Assembly (NCBI RefSeq): GCF_026686735.1
Contig: NZ_CP113432.1
Span: 4,267,001 to 4,331,000, forward strand
Origin: Pseudomonas triclosanedens
GTDB taxonomy: Bacteria > Pseudomonadota > Gammaproteobacteria > Pseudomonadales > Pseudomonadaceae
Length of the DNA stretch: 64,000 nucleotides
Direction: 5' to 3'
A program made the position numbers and the translations under genes. Below the pieces are notes generated by a model. It was not told where the DNA came from. It worked only from the letters and a program-made list of their open reading frames with translations, and did no database searches. Positions 26,898 through 36,624 of this stretch are shown here, one piece after another. How positions within the stretch are numbered: position 1 is the stretch's first letter; the number at the start of each line of letters is the position of its first letter.

Positions 26898-28648
26898 GCG
26901 CACTGTGGCCCCACCTGCTGCGCCCCTGGTGGCTGCTCCTGCTGCCGCTGCTCGGCTGGCTGCTGTGGAAGCTCTGGCATCGCCAGCGCCGTGCGGGCCG
27001 CTGGCAACTGCTACTGCCGCCGGCCTTCCATCCGTGGCTGCTGTCCGGTGGCGGTGGACGTCATGAGCGGCATCCCTGGATTTTCCTCGGCCTGGCCTGG
27101 CTGCTGGCGGTACTCGCCCTGCTCGGCCCGAGCTGGCAGCAACTGGAACAGCCGGCGATGGAGCGCAGCGATCCGCTGGTGGTGGTCCTCGAACTGACCC
27201 CGGAAATGCTCGCCACCGACCTGCCGCCCAGCCGGCTGGAGCAGGCGCGGCGGAAGATTCTCGACCTGCTGCAGGCCCGCAGCGACGCACAGACCGCCAT
27301 CGTCGTCTACGCAGGCAGCGCTCATACGCTGGTGCCGCTGTCCAATGACCTGGGCACCGCGCGCAACCTGCTGGACGCGCTCAAACCATCGATCATGCCC
27401 GAGCAGGGCCGCCGCGCCGACCTCGCCATCGAGCAGGCGCTGCAGTTGCTCAACCAGGGCGCCGAAGGCAATGGCCGTATCTTGCTGATCACCAGCAACC
27501 TCGATGCACAGGAACGCCAGGGCATCCGCAAGGCGCTCAGGAGCAAGGGCAAGGACCTGCTGCTGCTCGCCAGCGGAACCCCGGGCGGCGCCCCCATCGC
27601 CCAGGAAGACGGTACCTTCCTCAAGGACGAGCAGGGCAACATCCTGGTGCCACGCCTCGACGAGACCATCCTGCGCGAGTTCGCCAGTGACCTCGACGGA
27701 CAGTTCCAGCGCCTGCGCCAGAACAGCAGCGACCTGCGCAACCTCGGCCTGCTGAACAGCACCCAGGGCTTGCAGGTCAGTGAAGAGGACACGCTGCTGC
27801 GCCTGCAACGCTGGGCCGACCAGGGTTACTGGCTGCTGCTGCCGTTGCTGCTGCTCGCCGCCTGCGCCGGCCGTCGCGGCTGGCTGTTCAGCCTGCCAGT
27901 GCTGCTGCCGCTGCTGTGGTCGCCGCCGCAGACCGCCAACGCATTCGAGTTCACCGACCTCTGGCTGAGGCCCGACCAGCAAGGCCAGCGTCTGCTCGAC
28001 GCCCAGCATCCGGCGCAGGCCGCCGAGCATTTCGAGGACTTCCGCTGGCGTGGCCTGGCCCTTTACGAAGCCGGCGACTATGCCGATGCCGCGCAGGCTT
28101 TCGCCCAGGGCGACGGCGCCGCCGACCACTACAATCGTGGCAACGCCCTGGCCCGCCAGAACGAGCTGGAAGCGGCAATCGACGCTTACGAGCAGGCGCT
28201 GGAGCGCGACCCCGAGCTGCTCGACGCCCAGCGCAACAAGGACCTGCTGGAGGAGTTGCTGCGCCAGCGGCAGAAGTCCCCGCAAAGCAGCGCTAACGAA
28301 TCATCGCAGCAGCAGAACGCTGCGCCCGGCGAAACCAGCGAGGCGCAGGCACAGGCCACGGACGCACCGCACGACGAGGAGCAGTCCGCCGAGCACGACT
28401 CGCAGCCCACCCCGTCCGCCCAGACGCCGGAGCAGGATATCAGTGGCAAGCCCGGTGCCAGCCAGAGCGACGACAAGGCCAGCGCCGCCCGGGAAGAAAC
28501 CGACCCGCAGGATGCCGGTCCACTGGGTGACGAGCGCCGCCAGGCTCTGGAACAATGGTTGCGCCAGATTCCCGACGACCCATCCGAACTGCTGCGCCGC
28601 AAGTTCTGGTACCAACAGCAGCAGCAGCGCCAGGAACCCAAGCAATGA
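26894..28648 (+). CDS. batB: BatB/BatC-like VWA and TPR membrane protein
   Basis: A 584-residue protein that fuses a BatB-like VWA domain with a BatC-like TPR tail. Two N-terminal membrane segments (about 8-28, 57-75) lead into the VWA domain; a further segment lies near residue 315-350, then TPR repeats (EHFEDFRWRGLALYEAGDYADAAQAFAQGDGAADHYNRGNALARQNELEAAIDAYEQAL region) and a low-complexity Q/S/E/A tail. The MIDAS is degenerate: VVVLELTPEML replaces D-x-S-x-S. The start at 26894 follows from the ATGA overlap with batA. Confidence 0.88.
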   Translation: MSALWPHLLRPWWLLLLPLLGWLLWKLWHRQRRAGRWQLLLPPAFHPWLLSGGGGRHERHPWIFLGLAWLLAVLALLGPSWQQLEQPAMERSDPLVVVLELTPEMLATDLPPSRLEQARRKILDLLQARSDAQTAIVVYAGSAHTLVPLSNDLGTARNLLDALKPSIMPEQGRRADLAIEQALQLLNQGAEGNGRILLITSNLDAQERQGIRKALRSKGKDLLLLASGTPGGAPIAQEDGTFLKDEQGNILVPRLDETILREFASDLDGQFQRLRQNSSDLRNLGLLNSTQGLQVSEEDTLLRLQRWADQGYWLLLPLLLLAACAGRRGWLFSLPVLLPLLWSPPQTANAFEFTDLWLRPDQQGQRLLDAQHPAQAAEHFEDFRWRGLALYEAGDYADAAQAFAQGDGAADHYNRGNALARQNELEAAIDAYEQALERDPELLDAQRNKDLLEELLRQRQKSPQSSANESSQQQNAAPGETSEAQAQATDAPHDEEQSAEHDSQPTPSAQTPEQDISGKPGASQSDDKASAAREETDPQDAGPLGDERRQALEQWLRQIPDDPSELLRRKFWYQQQQQRQEPKQ

Positions 28649-30294
28649 AACGGCTGATCTGTCTGACCCTGCTCTGCCTCGCCGCCGTCCAGGCCGAGGC
28701 CAGCTTCACGGCCAGTGTCGACCGCACGCGCCTGAACGAAGGCGAGAGCATCGACCTGACGCTGGAATCCGACGATCCCACGCTATTCGGCAAGCCGGAC
28801 CTGACACCACTCGATGCCCAGTTCATGGTGCTCGGCACGCGTCAGGTCAACCGGCTCACCACCCTCAACGGCAAGACCCAGGCCACCACCCGCTGGATCG
28901 TCACGCTGCAACCGCGCAGCGAAGGCATTGTGGAGATTCCGCCGATTCACCTGGGCGGCAGCGCCTCCGAACCGATCAGCCTCCACGTGCTGAAGGCCGA
29001 GGAAAGCACTGGCGAGCAGAAGCTGGCGCCGGTTTTCATCGACGCCAGTGTCGACCATGAAGAGGGCTACGTGCAGGCGCAGGTGATCCTGACCTTGCGC
29101 ATCTACCACTCGGTTTCGTTGTACGACGACAGCAGCCTTACCCCGCTGCAGATGGCCGACGCCCGCGTCGAGCCGCTGGGCGAGCCGCGCACCTACGAGA
29201 AGGAAATCAACGGCGTGCGCCACGGTGTCATCGAGATGCGCTACGCGATCTTCCCGCAGAAGAGCGGCACCCTGGAGATTCCCGGGCAGACCTTCAATGC
29301 CACCCAGGTCGCCCAGCAGCGCAACCAGACCTACAACCCCTTCGGGCCGCAGCCTGGCAAGCAGATCCGCGTGATCTCGCCGAGTATCCCGCTGGAGATC
29401 AAACCCAAGCCCGCCGACTATCCCGCGAATGCGCCGTGGCTGCCGGCGCGCGCGCTCAGCCTCAGTGAGACCTGGAGCCCGCAGCCGGAACAGGCCCGCG
29501 AAGGCGAGGCGCTGACGCGCAACATCATGCTGCGGGTGGAGGGTCTCTCCAGCGCACAACTGCCGCCCCTGCCACAGACGCTCCCCGGCGAGCTGCGCCA
29601 CTACCCCGACCAGCCGCAACTGGCCAACCAGAGTACCGAGCAAGGCGTCATCGGCAGCCGCGAGGAGCGCGAGGCGCTGATCGCCGACCATGCCGGCCAG
29701 GTGCAGTTGCCGGCGATAGAAGTGGTCTGGTGGAACACCCGGGAGAATCGCGTGGAGCGCACCAGCCTGCCGGCGCGCACCCTGGAGGTAGCGGCCAATC
29801 CGCAACTGGAAGCCTCCGGCGAAACGCCCGGTACGCCGTCCGGTCACTCCCAGACGCAGGAGCCGGCGCGTCTCTGGGCCTGGCAACTGGCTTGCGCCAT
29901 CCTCGCCTTCACCACTCTGCTGGGCTTCGGCCTGTGGTGGCGAGCCCGCCGGCTGCCGGCGGTGATCCGTGCCGCGGTCGCCGGCCCCAGCGCGCGCACG
30001 CTGCTCGACGAGTTGCGCCGCGCCTGCCAGGCCAACGACCCGCACGCCACCCGCCAGGCTCTGGACGCCTGGGCACGTCAACAGCCGGAAACCCTGGCTG
30101 ACATGGCGGCGCGCTTCGTGCCGCTGTCCGACGCGATGGACAGCCTCAATGGCGCGCTCTACAGCGACAGCGAAGGCGGACGGAACTGGCAGGGCGAAGA
30201 CCTCTGGCGCGCCATCCGCACCCTGCCCGGCGCCGATCCGGAAGCCGCGCCCGCGGCGGAACCGAGCAGCCTGCCGCCGCTCTATCCGCGCTGA
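28645..30294 (+). CDS. batD: BatD-family protein
   Basis: A 549-residue protein with a signal peptide (MKRLICLTLLCLAAVQAEA) and the N-terminal beta-rich BatD 'oxygen tolerance' domain (SFTASVDRTRLNEGESIDLTLESDD...). A membrane segment lies near residue 415-435 (WQLACAILAFTTLLGFGLWW), followed by a cytosolic helical domain. It ends the moxR operon, coupled to batB by ATGA. Its probable role is in complex formation with BatA/BatB in the periplasm; the substrate is unknown in pseudomonads. Confidence 0.9.
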   Translation: MKRLICLTLLCLAAVQAEASFTASVDRTRLNEGESIDLTLESDDPTLFGKPDLTPLDAQFMVLGTRQVNRLTTLNGKTQATTRWIVTLQPRSEGIVEIPPIHLGGSASEPISLHVLKAEESTGEQKLAPVFIDASVDHEEGYVQAQVILTLRIYHSVSLYDDSSLTPLQMADARVEPLGEPRTYEKEINGVRHGVIEMRYAIFPQKSGTLEIPGQTFNATQVAQQRNQTYNPFGPQPGKQIRVISPSIPLEIKPKPADYPANAPWLPARALSLSETWSPQPEQAREGEALTRNIMLRVEGLSSAQLPPLPQTLPGELRHYPDQPQLANQSTEQGVIGSREEREALIADHAGQVQLPAIEVVWWNTRENRVERTSLPARTLEVAANPQLEASGETPGTPSGHSQTQEPARLWAWQLACAILAFTTLLGFGLWWRARRLPAVIRAAVAGPSARTLLDELRRACQANDPHATRQALDAWARQQPETLADMAARFVPLSDAMDSLNGALYSDSEGGRNWQGEDLWRAIRTLPGADPEAAPAAEPSSLPPLYPR

Positions 30295-30344
30295 GCCAAC
30301 GGGCGGGCTATGCTTGCTGGCAAGCTCCGCCAAGAGGCACCCAG

Positions 30345-31418
30345 ATGCCCCGCTCCGGCTTCCTCACACTATTCATCGGCCTGCTGCTGAGCCCTCTCTC
30401 CCGCGCCGAGCTGGCCCTGCCGCCACCCCAGCCGCTGCAAGGCCCCGGCGGCTCCAGCTATAGCCACGCCGACGTGCGCCAGTGGCATTTCAACGTCGGC
30501 GGCAACGAGTACTGGGTCTTCACCCCGGACCGCCCACAACCGGAAAGCGCGCCGCTGGTGGTGTTCACCCACGGCTGGAGTGTCATGCAGCCTGACCTGT
30601 ACCGCGCCTGGATCGAGCACATCGTCCGGCGCGGCGCGATCCTGGTCTATCCGCGCTACCAGGCAACCCTGAAGACGCCCGCGGCGGACTTCCTGCCCAA
30701 CGCCGCCAATGCCGTACGCAGCGCCGTCACAGACCTGCGCGCGGGCAAGCTCGGGGTTCGCCCCGAGCTACAGCACGCAGCCTACCTCGGCCACTCCGCC
30801 GGCGGCCTGATCGCCAGCGGCCTGGCAGCATCCTGGCAACGCCTGGAGATTCCCCGGCCCGCCGCGCTGATGGCCGTGGAACCGGGCCGCAGCAGTGGCC
30901 CGCGCTGGCGTGAGGTGCCGCTTGAGCCGTTGTCGGGAATCCCCGTCGGCACCCTGCTGCTGGCCGTCTGCGGCGACGAGGACGAGCGCGTCGCCTGCGA
31001 CGATGCACGGCGCATCTACAACGAAAGCACCCAGGTGGCCGCCCGCGACAAGGACCTTCTGCTGCTGCGCAGCGACCGCCACGGCAGCCCGCCGCTACTG
31101 GCCAACCACGCCGCACCCACCGCTCCGCGCTTCGACCCGCGCTACCCACCCAGCGACTCATCCAGTTGGTTGCTCAACCGCGTGCAGGAGCGTGTGCGCC
31201 AGCGCCTCAAGCAGGGCCAGCCCAACATCCATAACGCGCTGGCCACCGATGCGATGGACTGGTTCGGTACCTGGAAGCTGTTCGATGCGCTGTGCGATGC
31301 AGCCTTCTACGGCCAGGACCGCGACTACGCGCTGGGCGGAACGCCGGCGCAGCTATCGATGGGCCGCTGGAACGACGGCACCCCGGTCAAGCCCATCCAG
31401 CGCTTGTCGCCGCATTGA
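30345..31418 (+). CDS. exported alpha/beta hydrolase (lipase/PHB-depolymerase-like)
   Basis: A 357-residue precursor with a signal peptide ending at SRA/ELA (about residue 22). The nucleophile elbow is GHSAGG with S151, preceded by the oxyanion region FTHGWSV, so it is a serine esterase or lipase type alpha/beta hydrolase. The catalytic acid is probably one of the D/E residues in the CGDEDERVACDD loop, and the histidine lies in DRHGSPPLLANHAAP. It follows batD by 50 bases and may be cotranscribed, but is not usual in moxR operons. A strong terminator follows. Substrate unknown. Confidence 0.8.
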   Translation: MPRSGFLTLFIGLLLSPLSRAELALPPPQPLQGPGGSSYSHADVRQWHFNVGGNEYWVFTPDRPQPESAPLVVFTHGWSVMQPDLYRAWIEHIVRRGAILVYPRYQATLKTPAADFLPNAANAVRSAVTDLRAGKLGVRPELQHAAYLGHSAGGLIASGLAASWQRLEIPRPAALMAVEPGRSSGPRWREVPLEPLSGIPVGTLLLAVCGDEDERVACDDARRIYNESTQVAARDKDLLLLRSDRHGSPPLLANHAAPTAPRFDPRYPPSDSSSWLLNRVQERVRQRLKQGQPNIHNALATDAMDWFGTWKLFDALCDAAFYGQDRDYALGGTPAQLSMGRWNDGTPVKPIQRLSPH

Positions 31419-31443
31419 TCGGCGCACTGACGCTGCGCCCATA

Positions 31444-31473
31444 AAAAAACCGCGGCCCGAAGGCCGCGGTTTT
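31444..31473. terminator. bidirectional terminator between the hydrolase and RND genes
   Basis: AAAACCGCGGCC, a CGAA loop and GGCCGCGGTTTT: a 12-bp perfect stem with A/T tails on both sides, serving both convergent transcripts. Confidence 0.9.
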
Positions 31474-31494
31474 CATTCAGCGCACAGCGATCGA

Positions 31495-33876
31495 TCAGTG
31501 AACCAGGATCGACGCCTTCTTCTGACGCACCTTTTCCGGGTTGATCAGGAAGCGAGCCAGCGCCGGCAGCAGCCACAGGGCACCGAACATGTTCCAGAGG
31601 AGCATGAAGGTCAGCATCAGGCCCATGTCGGCCTGGAACTTGATCGCCGAGAAGATCCAGGTGGCGACGCCGATGGCCAGGCACAAACCGGTGAACAGTA
31701 CCGCCTTGCCGGTGGACTTGAGGGTCTCGTAGTACGCCTCCTGCAGCGACAGGCCCTGACGCAGGAAGGACTCAAGGCGGGTGTAGATGTAGATGCCGTA
31801 GTCCACGCCGATACCCACGCCCAGCGCGATCACCGGCAGCGTCGCAACCTTCACGCCGATGCCAAGGGTTGCCATCAGCGCGTTGCCCAGCACCGAGGTG
31901 AGGATCAGCGGCAGCACGATGCAGAGGGTCGCGGCGAAGGAGCGGAAGGTGATCAGACACATCACCGCCACGCAGATGTACACCAGGATCAGGATGGTCA
32001 GCTCGGAGTGCTTGATCACCTCGTTGGTGGCCGCCTCGATACCGGCGTTGCCGGCGGCGAGCTTGAACTTCAGGTCATCCTTGTCGTTGGCCTTGGCGAA
32101 TTCCTGCACCACGGCGACCGCACGGTCGAGAGTCTCGGCCTTGTGGTCGTTGAGGAATACCAGCAGGGGCGCCAGCGAACAGTTGCTGTTGAACAGGCCT
32201 TCGGCACGGCTGATGGAGTTGTTCAGCACGTCCTGGTTGCGTGACAGCGACTCCCACTTCAGGTTGCCTTCGTTCATGCCCTTGATCATCTGCTTGGAGA
32301 CGGTGACCAGGGAAATTGCCGACTGCACGCCCTCGGTGTTTTCCAGGCGCCAGGCCAGCTCGTCGATGGCGGACATGGTCCTGTGGGTGGAGCAGCCTTC
32401 GGACGCCGACTCGACCATCACCACGAGAACGTCGGAGCTGGTGGAGTAGTTGCGGATGATGAAGTCGTTGTCCAGGTTGTAGCGCGAATCCGGACGCAGT
32501 TCCGGAGCACCCTGATCGAGGTCGCCGATCTTCAGGTGGTGGCCCTGCCACATGCCGCCGGCGAACATTGCCAGTGCGATGACTACGGAGATCGGGGCCA
32601 CGGTCGGGCTGGCGAAGTTGGACAGCATGCGCCAGAAGGGATGATCGCGTACCGCGTCTTCCTTGCTGCGCTGCACAGCCTTCTTGCTGATGCCGATGTA
32701 GGAGATCGCTACCGGCAACAGGATCAGGTTGGTGAACACGATCACCGCCACGCCGATGGAGGCGCCGATGGCCAGTTCGCGGATCACGCCGATGTCGATC
32801 ACCAGCAGAGTGATGAAGCCGACGGCGTCCGCGAGGATCGCGATCATGCCCGGCAGGAACAGTTGGCGGAAGGTGCGGCGGGCGGCCAGCAGCGGGGTTT
32901 CCGCGTCACTGGACTGCAGGGCGATACCGTTGATCTTCTGTACGCCGTGGGAGATACCGATGGCGAAGATCAGGAACGGTACCAGCATCGAATACGGGTC
33001 CAGCCCGAAACCGATGCTGTGCAGCAGGCCCAACTGCCAGATCACCGCCACCAGGGTGGTGGATAGTACGGCGATGGTCGAACGCACGCACTTGGTAAAC
33101 CACAGCAACAGCACCAGGGTGATCACGAAGCAGATACCGAAGAAGCCGACCACCATCAGCAGACCGTCGATCAGGTCGCCGACCTTCTTGGCGAAGCCGA
33201 CGATGTGGATCTTCACATTCGGGTTCTGCAACTGGTACTTGTCGCGGATCTTCTCTTCCAGCTCATGGGAGAACTGGCGGTAGTCCAGGTTCATCAGCTT
33301 GCCCTGGTCCTTCGGGTCCGGATAGACCTCCAGCAGCGGCACATCGATGATGCTCGACTTGAAGTTGTTGGCAACCAGGCGGCCGATCTGACCCGACTTC
33401 AACACGTTGTTGCGCAGTTGATCGAGCGCCTTGGCGGAGCCGTCGTAGGTCTGCGGAATCACCTCGCCGCCGGCGAAGCCTTCCTCGGTCACTTCGGTCC
33501 AGCGCACGCTGGGGCTCCACAGCGACTTCATGCCGGAGCGGTCGACACCGGGAATGTAGAAGACCTCGTCATGGATCTTCTGCAGCGTTTCCATGTACTC
33601 CTTGGTGAAGATGTCGCCATTCACCGCTTCCACCGAGATACGCACGGTGTTGCCGAGGTTGGCCAGGTCGTTGCGGTGCTCCAGCATGTTCTGGATGAAC
33701 GGATGCTGCAGCGGGATCATCTTCTCGAAGCTGGTGGAGGGGCGAACCTGGGTCGCCTGGTAGGCGAGGAAAATGGTCACCAGCAGGCAAGTGATGATCA
33801 CGAACGGCCGGTGGGTGAAGATCAGGCGCTCCAGGAAGGTCGCCTTGTCCTGGTGATGGGTGCTCAGAGCGTTCAT
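31495..33876 (-). CDS. RND/MMPL-superfamily transporter
   Basis: A 793-residue inner-membrane protein of the RND superfamily, MMPL/hydrophobe-exporter branch. One membrane helix (about 24-41) is followed by a periplasmic loop, a block of five to six helices (about 210-390), a second periplasmic loop and a final helix block (about 610-775). Motifs such as ALGVGIGVDYGIYIYTRL in the second helix block are typical of this branch and supply the proton-relay acidic residue. Such proteins move lipids or hydrophobic molecules across the inner membrane. It follows the YCF48 gene by only 14 bases and ends at a strong terminator. Known genomic partners are DUF1302 and DUF1329 proteins, as here. Confidence 0.88.
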   Translation of the reverse strand: MNALSTHHQDKATFLERLIFTHRPFVIITCLLVTIFLAYQATQVRPSTSFEKMIPLQHPFIQNMLEHRNDLANLGNTVRISVEAVNGDIFTKEYMETLQKIHDEVFYIPGVDRSGMKSLWSPSVRWTEVTEEGFAGGEVIPQTYDGSAKALDQLRNNVLKSGQIGRLVANNFKSSIIDVPLLEVYPDPKDQGKLMNLDYRQFSHELEEKIRDKYQLQNPNVKIHIVGFAKKVGDLIDGLLMVVGFFGICFVITLVLLLWFTKCVRSTIAVLSTTLVAVIWQLGLLHSIGFGLDPYSMLVPFLIFAIGISHGVQKINGIALQSSDAETPLLAARRTFRQLFLPGMIAILADAVGFITLLVIDIGVIRELAIGASIGVAVIVFTNLILLPVAISYIGISKKAVQRSKEDAVRDHPFWRMLSNFASPTVAPISVVIALAMFAGGMWQGHHLKIGDLDQGAPELRPDSRYNLDNDFIIRNYSTSSDVLVVMVESASEGCSTHRTMSAIDELAWRLENTEGVQSAISLVTVSKQMIKGMNEGNLKWESLSRNQDVLNNSISRAEGLFNSNCSLAPLLVFLNDHKAETLDRAVAVVQEFAKANDKDDLKFKLAAGNAGIEAATNEVIKHSELTILILVYICVAVMCLITFRSFAATLCIVLPLILTSVLGNALMATLGIGVKVATLPVIALGVGIGVDYGIYIYTRLESFLRQGLSLQEAYYETLKSTGKAVLFTGLCLAIGVATWIFSAIKFQADMGLMLTFMLLWNMFGALWLLPALARFLINPEKVRQKKASILVH

Positions 33877-33890
33877 TGCGACTCCCCGGC

Positions 33891-34973
33891 TTATTGTTGT
33901 TCTGTCAGCTCGGCGCCGGTCGCCGTAGCCAGATGGATACCGCCCTGGCCTACCAGCACCAGGTTGCCGTTGCCGGCGCTGCTCACACCCGCGAGGGACA
34001 GGCGGTCGGAGCGGTTGAAGACGCTGAAGCTCTTGCCGTCGTCCTTGCTTTCAAGGACGCTGCCGCCGTGTCCGACGACGACGATGGTGCCGTCGGCCAG
34101 CAGCGAACCTTCGGAAAGGCCGAACTCCAGTTCGCCACCGTTGGCGGTGGGCAGGCTGACCTGCTGCCAGGTGTCGCCGAAGTCAGTGGTGCGGAACAGG
34201 TGGCCACGCAGCCCGTAGACCAGCGCAGTGCCCGCTTCGCGGGTGCCGACCACGCCGAACAGCGAGCCTTCGTACGGACCTTCGAGTTTCTCCCAGGTCT
34301 GGCCCCAGTCCCTGGAGCGGAAGATGGCGCCCGCCTCCCCCACTACCAGCAGGCCGGTGTCCTTCACCGACGCGATGGAGTTGAGGTGGTATTGGTCTTC
34401 GTTGTCCAGGCGATCGCTGACATCTTCCCAGTTCTTGCCACCGTCGGTGGTTTCCAGCAGTGCGCCATAGGCCCCCACGGCCATGCCGTGGTTCTCGTCC
34501 TGGAACCAGATGTCCAGCAGAGGCGCTTCGCGCTTGAGGTCTTCGAACTGGCGGGTCCAGGTGGTGCCGCCATCGGTTGTGGCGAGGATCTGCGCGTCGT
34601 GGCCGACGGCCCAGCCCTTCTTGTCATTGATGAAGAATACCGAGGTCAGCAGTTGGCGGGTCGGCACGGTGGCCTGCGTCCAGCTCTTGCCGGCGTCATC
34701 GGAATAGAGGATGTGCCCGTGATCGCCCACCGCCACCAGGCGCTGGCCGGCATGGGCGACGCTCAACAGCAGGCTGCTGGCGGCCTTGGCCGACGGGATC
34801 GAGTTGAAGTCGCTGGCCGCCTCGGTTGCCGCGACGGCAGACAGGGGGGCGACGGACATCACCAGGAAGGAAAGTGCGCCGAGCAGGGAAATCGTCTTGC
34901 GCGACATCGGGACGGAGAGCGTCGCCCCCGAGACGGGCTGCTCGCTCTTAGTGCGCCACTGGGGCTCACGCAT
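33891..34973 (-). CDS. exported YCF48/BNR-type beta-propeller protein
   Basis: A 360-residue protein with six or so repeats of about 40-45 residues, each with a DxGxxW-type BNR/Asp-box signature (SDDAGKSWTQ, TTDGGTTWTR, TTDGGKNWED, SRDWGQTWEK, TTDFGDTWQQ, SKDDGKSFSV). This is the fold of the plant/cyanobacterial photosystem II assembly factor HCF136/Ycf48, but bacteria use it in envelope clusters. A signal sequence (SRKTISLLGALSFLVMSVAPLSAVA) lies about 22 residues in, so the n-region is long; the start at 34973 is supported by AGAGGT upstream. It pairs with the RND gene in one transcript. Confidence 0.85.
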   Translation of the reverse strand: MREPQWRTKSEQPVSGATLSVPMSRKTISLLGALSFLVMSVAPLSAVAATEAASDFNSIPSAKAASSLLLSVAHAGQRLVAVGDHGHILYSDDAGKSWTQATVPTRQLLTSVFFINDKKGWAVGHDAQILATTDGGTTWTRQFEDLKREAPLLDIWFQDENHGMAVGAYGALLETTDGGKNWEDVSDRLDNEDQYHLNSIASVKDTGLLVVGEAGAIFRSRDWGQTWEKLEGPYEGSLFGVVGTREAGTALVYGLRGHLFRTTDFGDTWQQVSLPTANGGELEFGLSEGSLLADGTIVVVGHGGSVLESKDDGKSFSVFNRSDRLSLAGVSSAGNGNLVLVGQGGIHLATATGAELTEQQ

Positions 34974-35021
34974 ATGCCTTTACCTCTTTGTTCTTATGCA
35001 GGCGGTATGGAGTGTGGTCGC

Positions 35022-35051
35022 TATATAGCCAGCCTTTTGCGGGGCTGACAA
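35022..35051 (-). promoter_or_regulatory. sigma-70-like promoter of the YCF48-RND operon
   Basis: TTGTCA and TATATA on the minus strand are 18 bases apart and lie about 50 bases before the YCF48 start. This means that YCF48 and RND may be expressed apart from DUF1302-DUF1329, whose transcript has its own terminator. Confidence 0.5.
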
Positions 35052-35201
35052 TTAAACGCACGTTATCTTTTGTTAAGGCCGGGCCACCTCACTCGAAAGG
35101 ATGATTGCTCATCGCCACATACGCTGAAAAGCGCGTGCCCAGGGGTTTCCAGCGGGGAGTGCGGTAACACTTGCGCAGCACGACGGTTTTTCGCGGGCAA
35201 G

Positions 35202-35226
35202 AAAAAGCCCGCCGTGATGGCGGGCT
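35202..35226 (-). terminator. terminator after the DUF1329 gene
   Basis: On the minus strand AGCCCGCC, a 5-base loop and GGCGGGCT are followed by a T-run, 20 bases after the DUF1329 stop. Confidence 0.85.
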
Positions 35227-35246
35227 CTCTCTACAGCGGATCGAAC

Positions 35247-36614
35247 TCAGCGAGTACCGCGGCGACGCAGCGCGGACGGGCTGAAGTAGGAGTCGTCCGG
35301 CACAGCCTGGCTGAAGTCGATGGTGCTCGGTTCTTCGTTATCCAGGTTCTGCACGTGGTAGCGACGGGCCTGCAGGTCGTGGAAGGTATCCAGGGCAGTC
35401 CAGGTGGTGGGCAACTCGTAGTAGTTCTTCAGGTAGGCCAGCGACACGCGCCACAGCTCGCCACGACCGTCGTACTGATCGACCTCGGCGGCGCCCCAGC
35501 TATCCTCGTCGAGGAACAGCACGCGCTTGGAATAGATGTGGCGCGACCCCGGCTTCAGGGTGCCTTCGACCACCCACACGCGATGCAGCTCGTAACGGGT
35601 GTACTTCGGATTCAGGTGGTTGGGGGTCAGCAGGTCCTTGTACTTAACGTCAGGGCTGGAGACCTTGTAGTTGTTGTACGGGATGTACATTTCCTTCTTG
35701 CCGACCAGCTTCCAGTCGTAGCGGTCCGGCGAGCCGTTGAACATGTCGGTGTCGTCGGCGGTACGCAGGCCGTCGGCGGCAGCGATCGGGGTGTCGTAGG
35801 CCAGGTTCGGTGCACGGCGAACGCGGCGCTGGCCGGCGTTGTAGCCCCAGGCCTGACGCGGTTCCTTCACCTGGTCGAGGGTCTCGTGGACCAGCGCTGC
35901 GCCGCCAGCCAGGCGGGCCGGACTCTTGGTGAACGACAGGTAGTAGAACAGCAGGTTGTTCAGATTGGCGAAGCTGCCGCCCTGGATGTAGTACTTGAAC
36001 AGCGCTTCCTGCTGCGAGGTCACCAGCGAGTAGTCGCCGTTGCGCTGCACGGCCACTTCGGAGGCGCGACGCACGATGTAGGTGCCGCGGTAGCGGGCGA
36101 TGTGGTTCCACACGGCCTCGACGCCGTTCTGCGGAATCGGGAACGGAATGCCGCCGAACGCATCGACGAAGCCGTTGCCGCCTTCGGCCAGCTTGGCGCT
36201 GGTGGCGTTCTTGAAGGTGTTGTCGTACACCCACTGCGGCGCCGAACCACTGCGGCGGCTAGGGTACACCGGCATCTGGAAGGTATCCGGGTAGGTGGCG
36301 AACATCGCCAGTGTCCCCGGGGTCAGGTTGGCCTTGTACTGGTCCAGATTCGCCTTGGTGATGGTGTACAGCGGCTTGTCAGAGGCGAACGGATCGATGT
36401 GGTGCTGGCCCGGCTTGTAGCCAGCCGGCGCCTGGGTGATGCCGCCGGTCCAGGCCGGAATGGTGCCGGCGGCGTTGCCGGCCTTCTCGGCGCCCAGAGG
36501 GGTCAGGGTCGATTGCAGCTTGGCTGCGTCCTGCGGGGAAACGGCCGCCAGGGCGCTGCCGGCGCTCAGGGCCAGGGCCACTGCCGCGCCGACCAGGGTA
36601 CGCATGTTGCGCAT
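35247..36614 (-). CDS. DUF1329 exported protein
   Basis: A 455-residue precursor with a signal peptide (MRNMRTLVGAAVALALSAGSALA). The mature protein has the DUF1329 pattern: AGTIPAWTGGIT near the start, GNGFVDAFGGIPFPIPQNGVEAVWNH, and a C-terminal half with LFLDEDSWGAAEVDQYDGRGELWR. DUF1329 members are periplasmic or outer-membrane-associated; they nearly always lie next to DUF1302 genes, often with RND transporters. Function is not established, but the family is found in hydrophobic-compound uptake and catabolic clusters. It is preceded by GGAG and by an inverted repeat. Confidence 0.88.
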   Translation of the reverse strand: MRNMRTLVGAAVALALSAGSALAAVSPQDAAKLQSTLTPLGAEKAGNAAGTIPAWTGGITQAPAGYKPGQHHIDPFASDKPLYTITKANLDQYKANLTPGTLAMFATYPDTFQMPVYPSRRSGSAPQWVYDNTFKNATSAKLAEGGNGFVDAFGGIPFPIPQNGVEAVWNHIARYRGTYIVRRASEVAVQRNGDYSLVTSQQEALFKYYIQGGSFANLNNLLFYYLSFTKSPARLAGGAALVHETLDQVKEPRQAWGYNAGQRRVRRAPNLAYDTPIAAADGLRTADDTDMFNGSPDRYDWKLVGKKEMYIPYNNYKVSSPDVKYKDLLTPNHLNPKYTRYELHRVWVVEGTLKPGSRHIYSKRVLFLDEDSWGAAEVDQYDGRGELWRVSLAYLKNYYELPTTWTALDTFHDLQARRYHVQNLDNEEPSTIDFSQAVPDDSYFSPSALRRRGTR

Positions 36615-36624
36615 GGTGAATCTC

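Noticed and set aside
29881..29898. TGGCAA-N5-TTGC resembling a sigma-54 promoter in batD
   Set aside because: Lies inside a coding sequence, the -24 element has a mismatch, and the operon is coupled with no gene start nearby.
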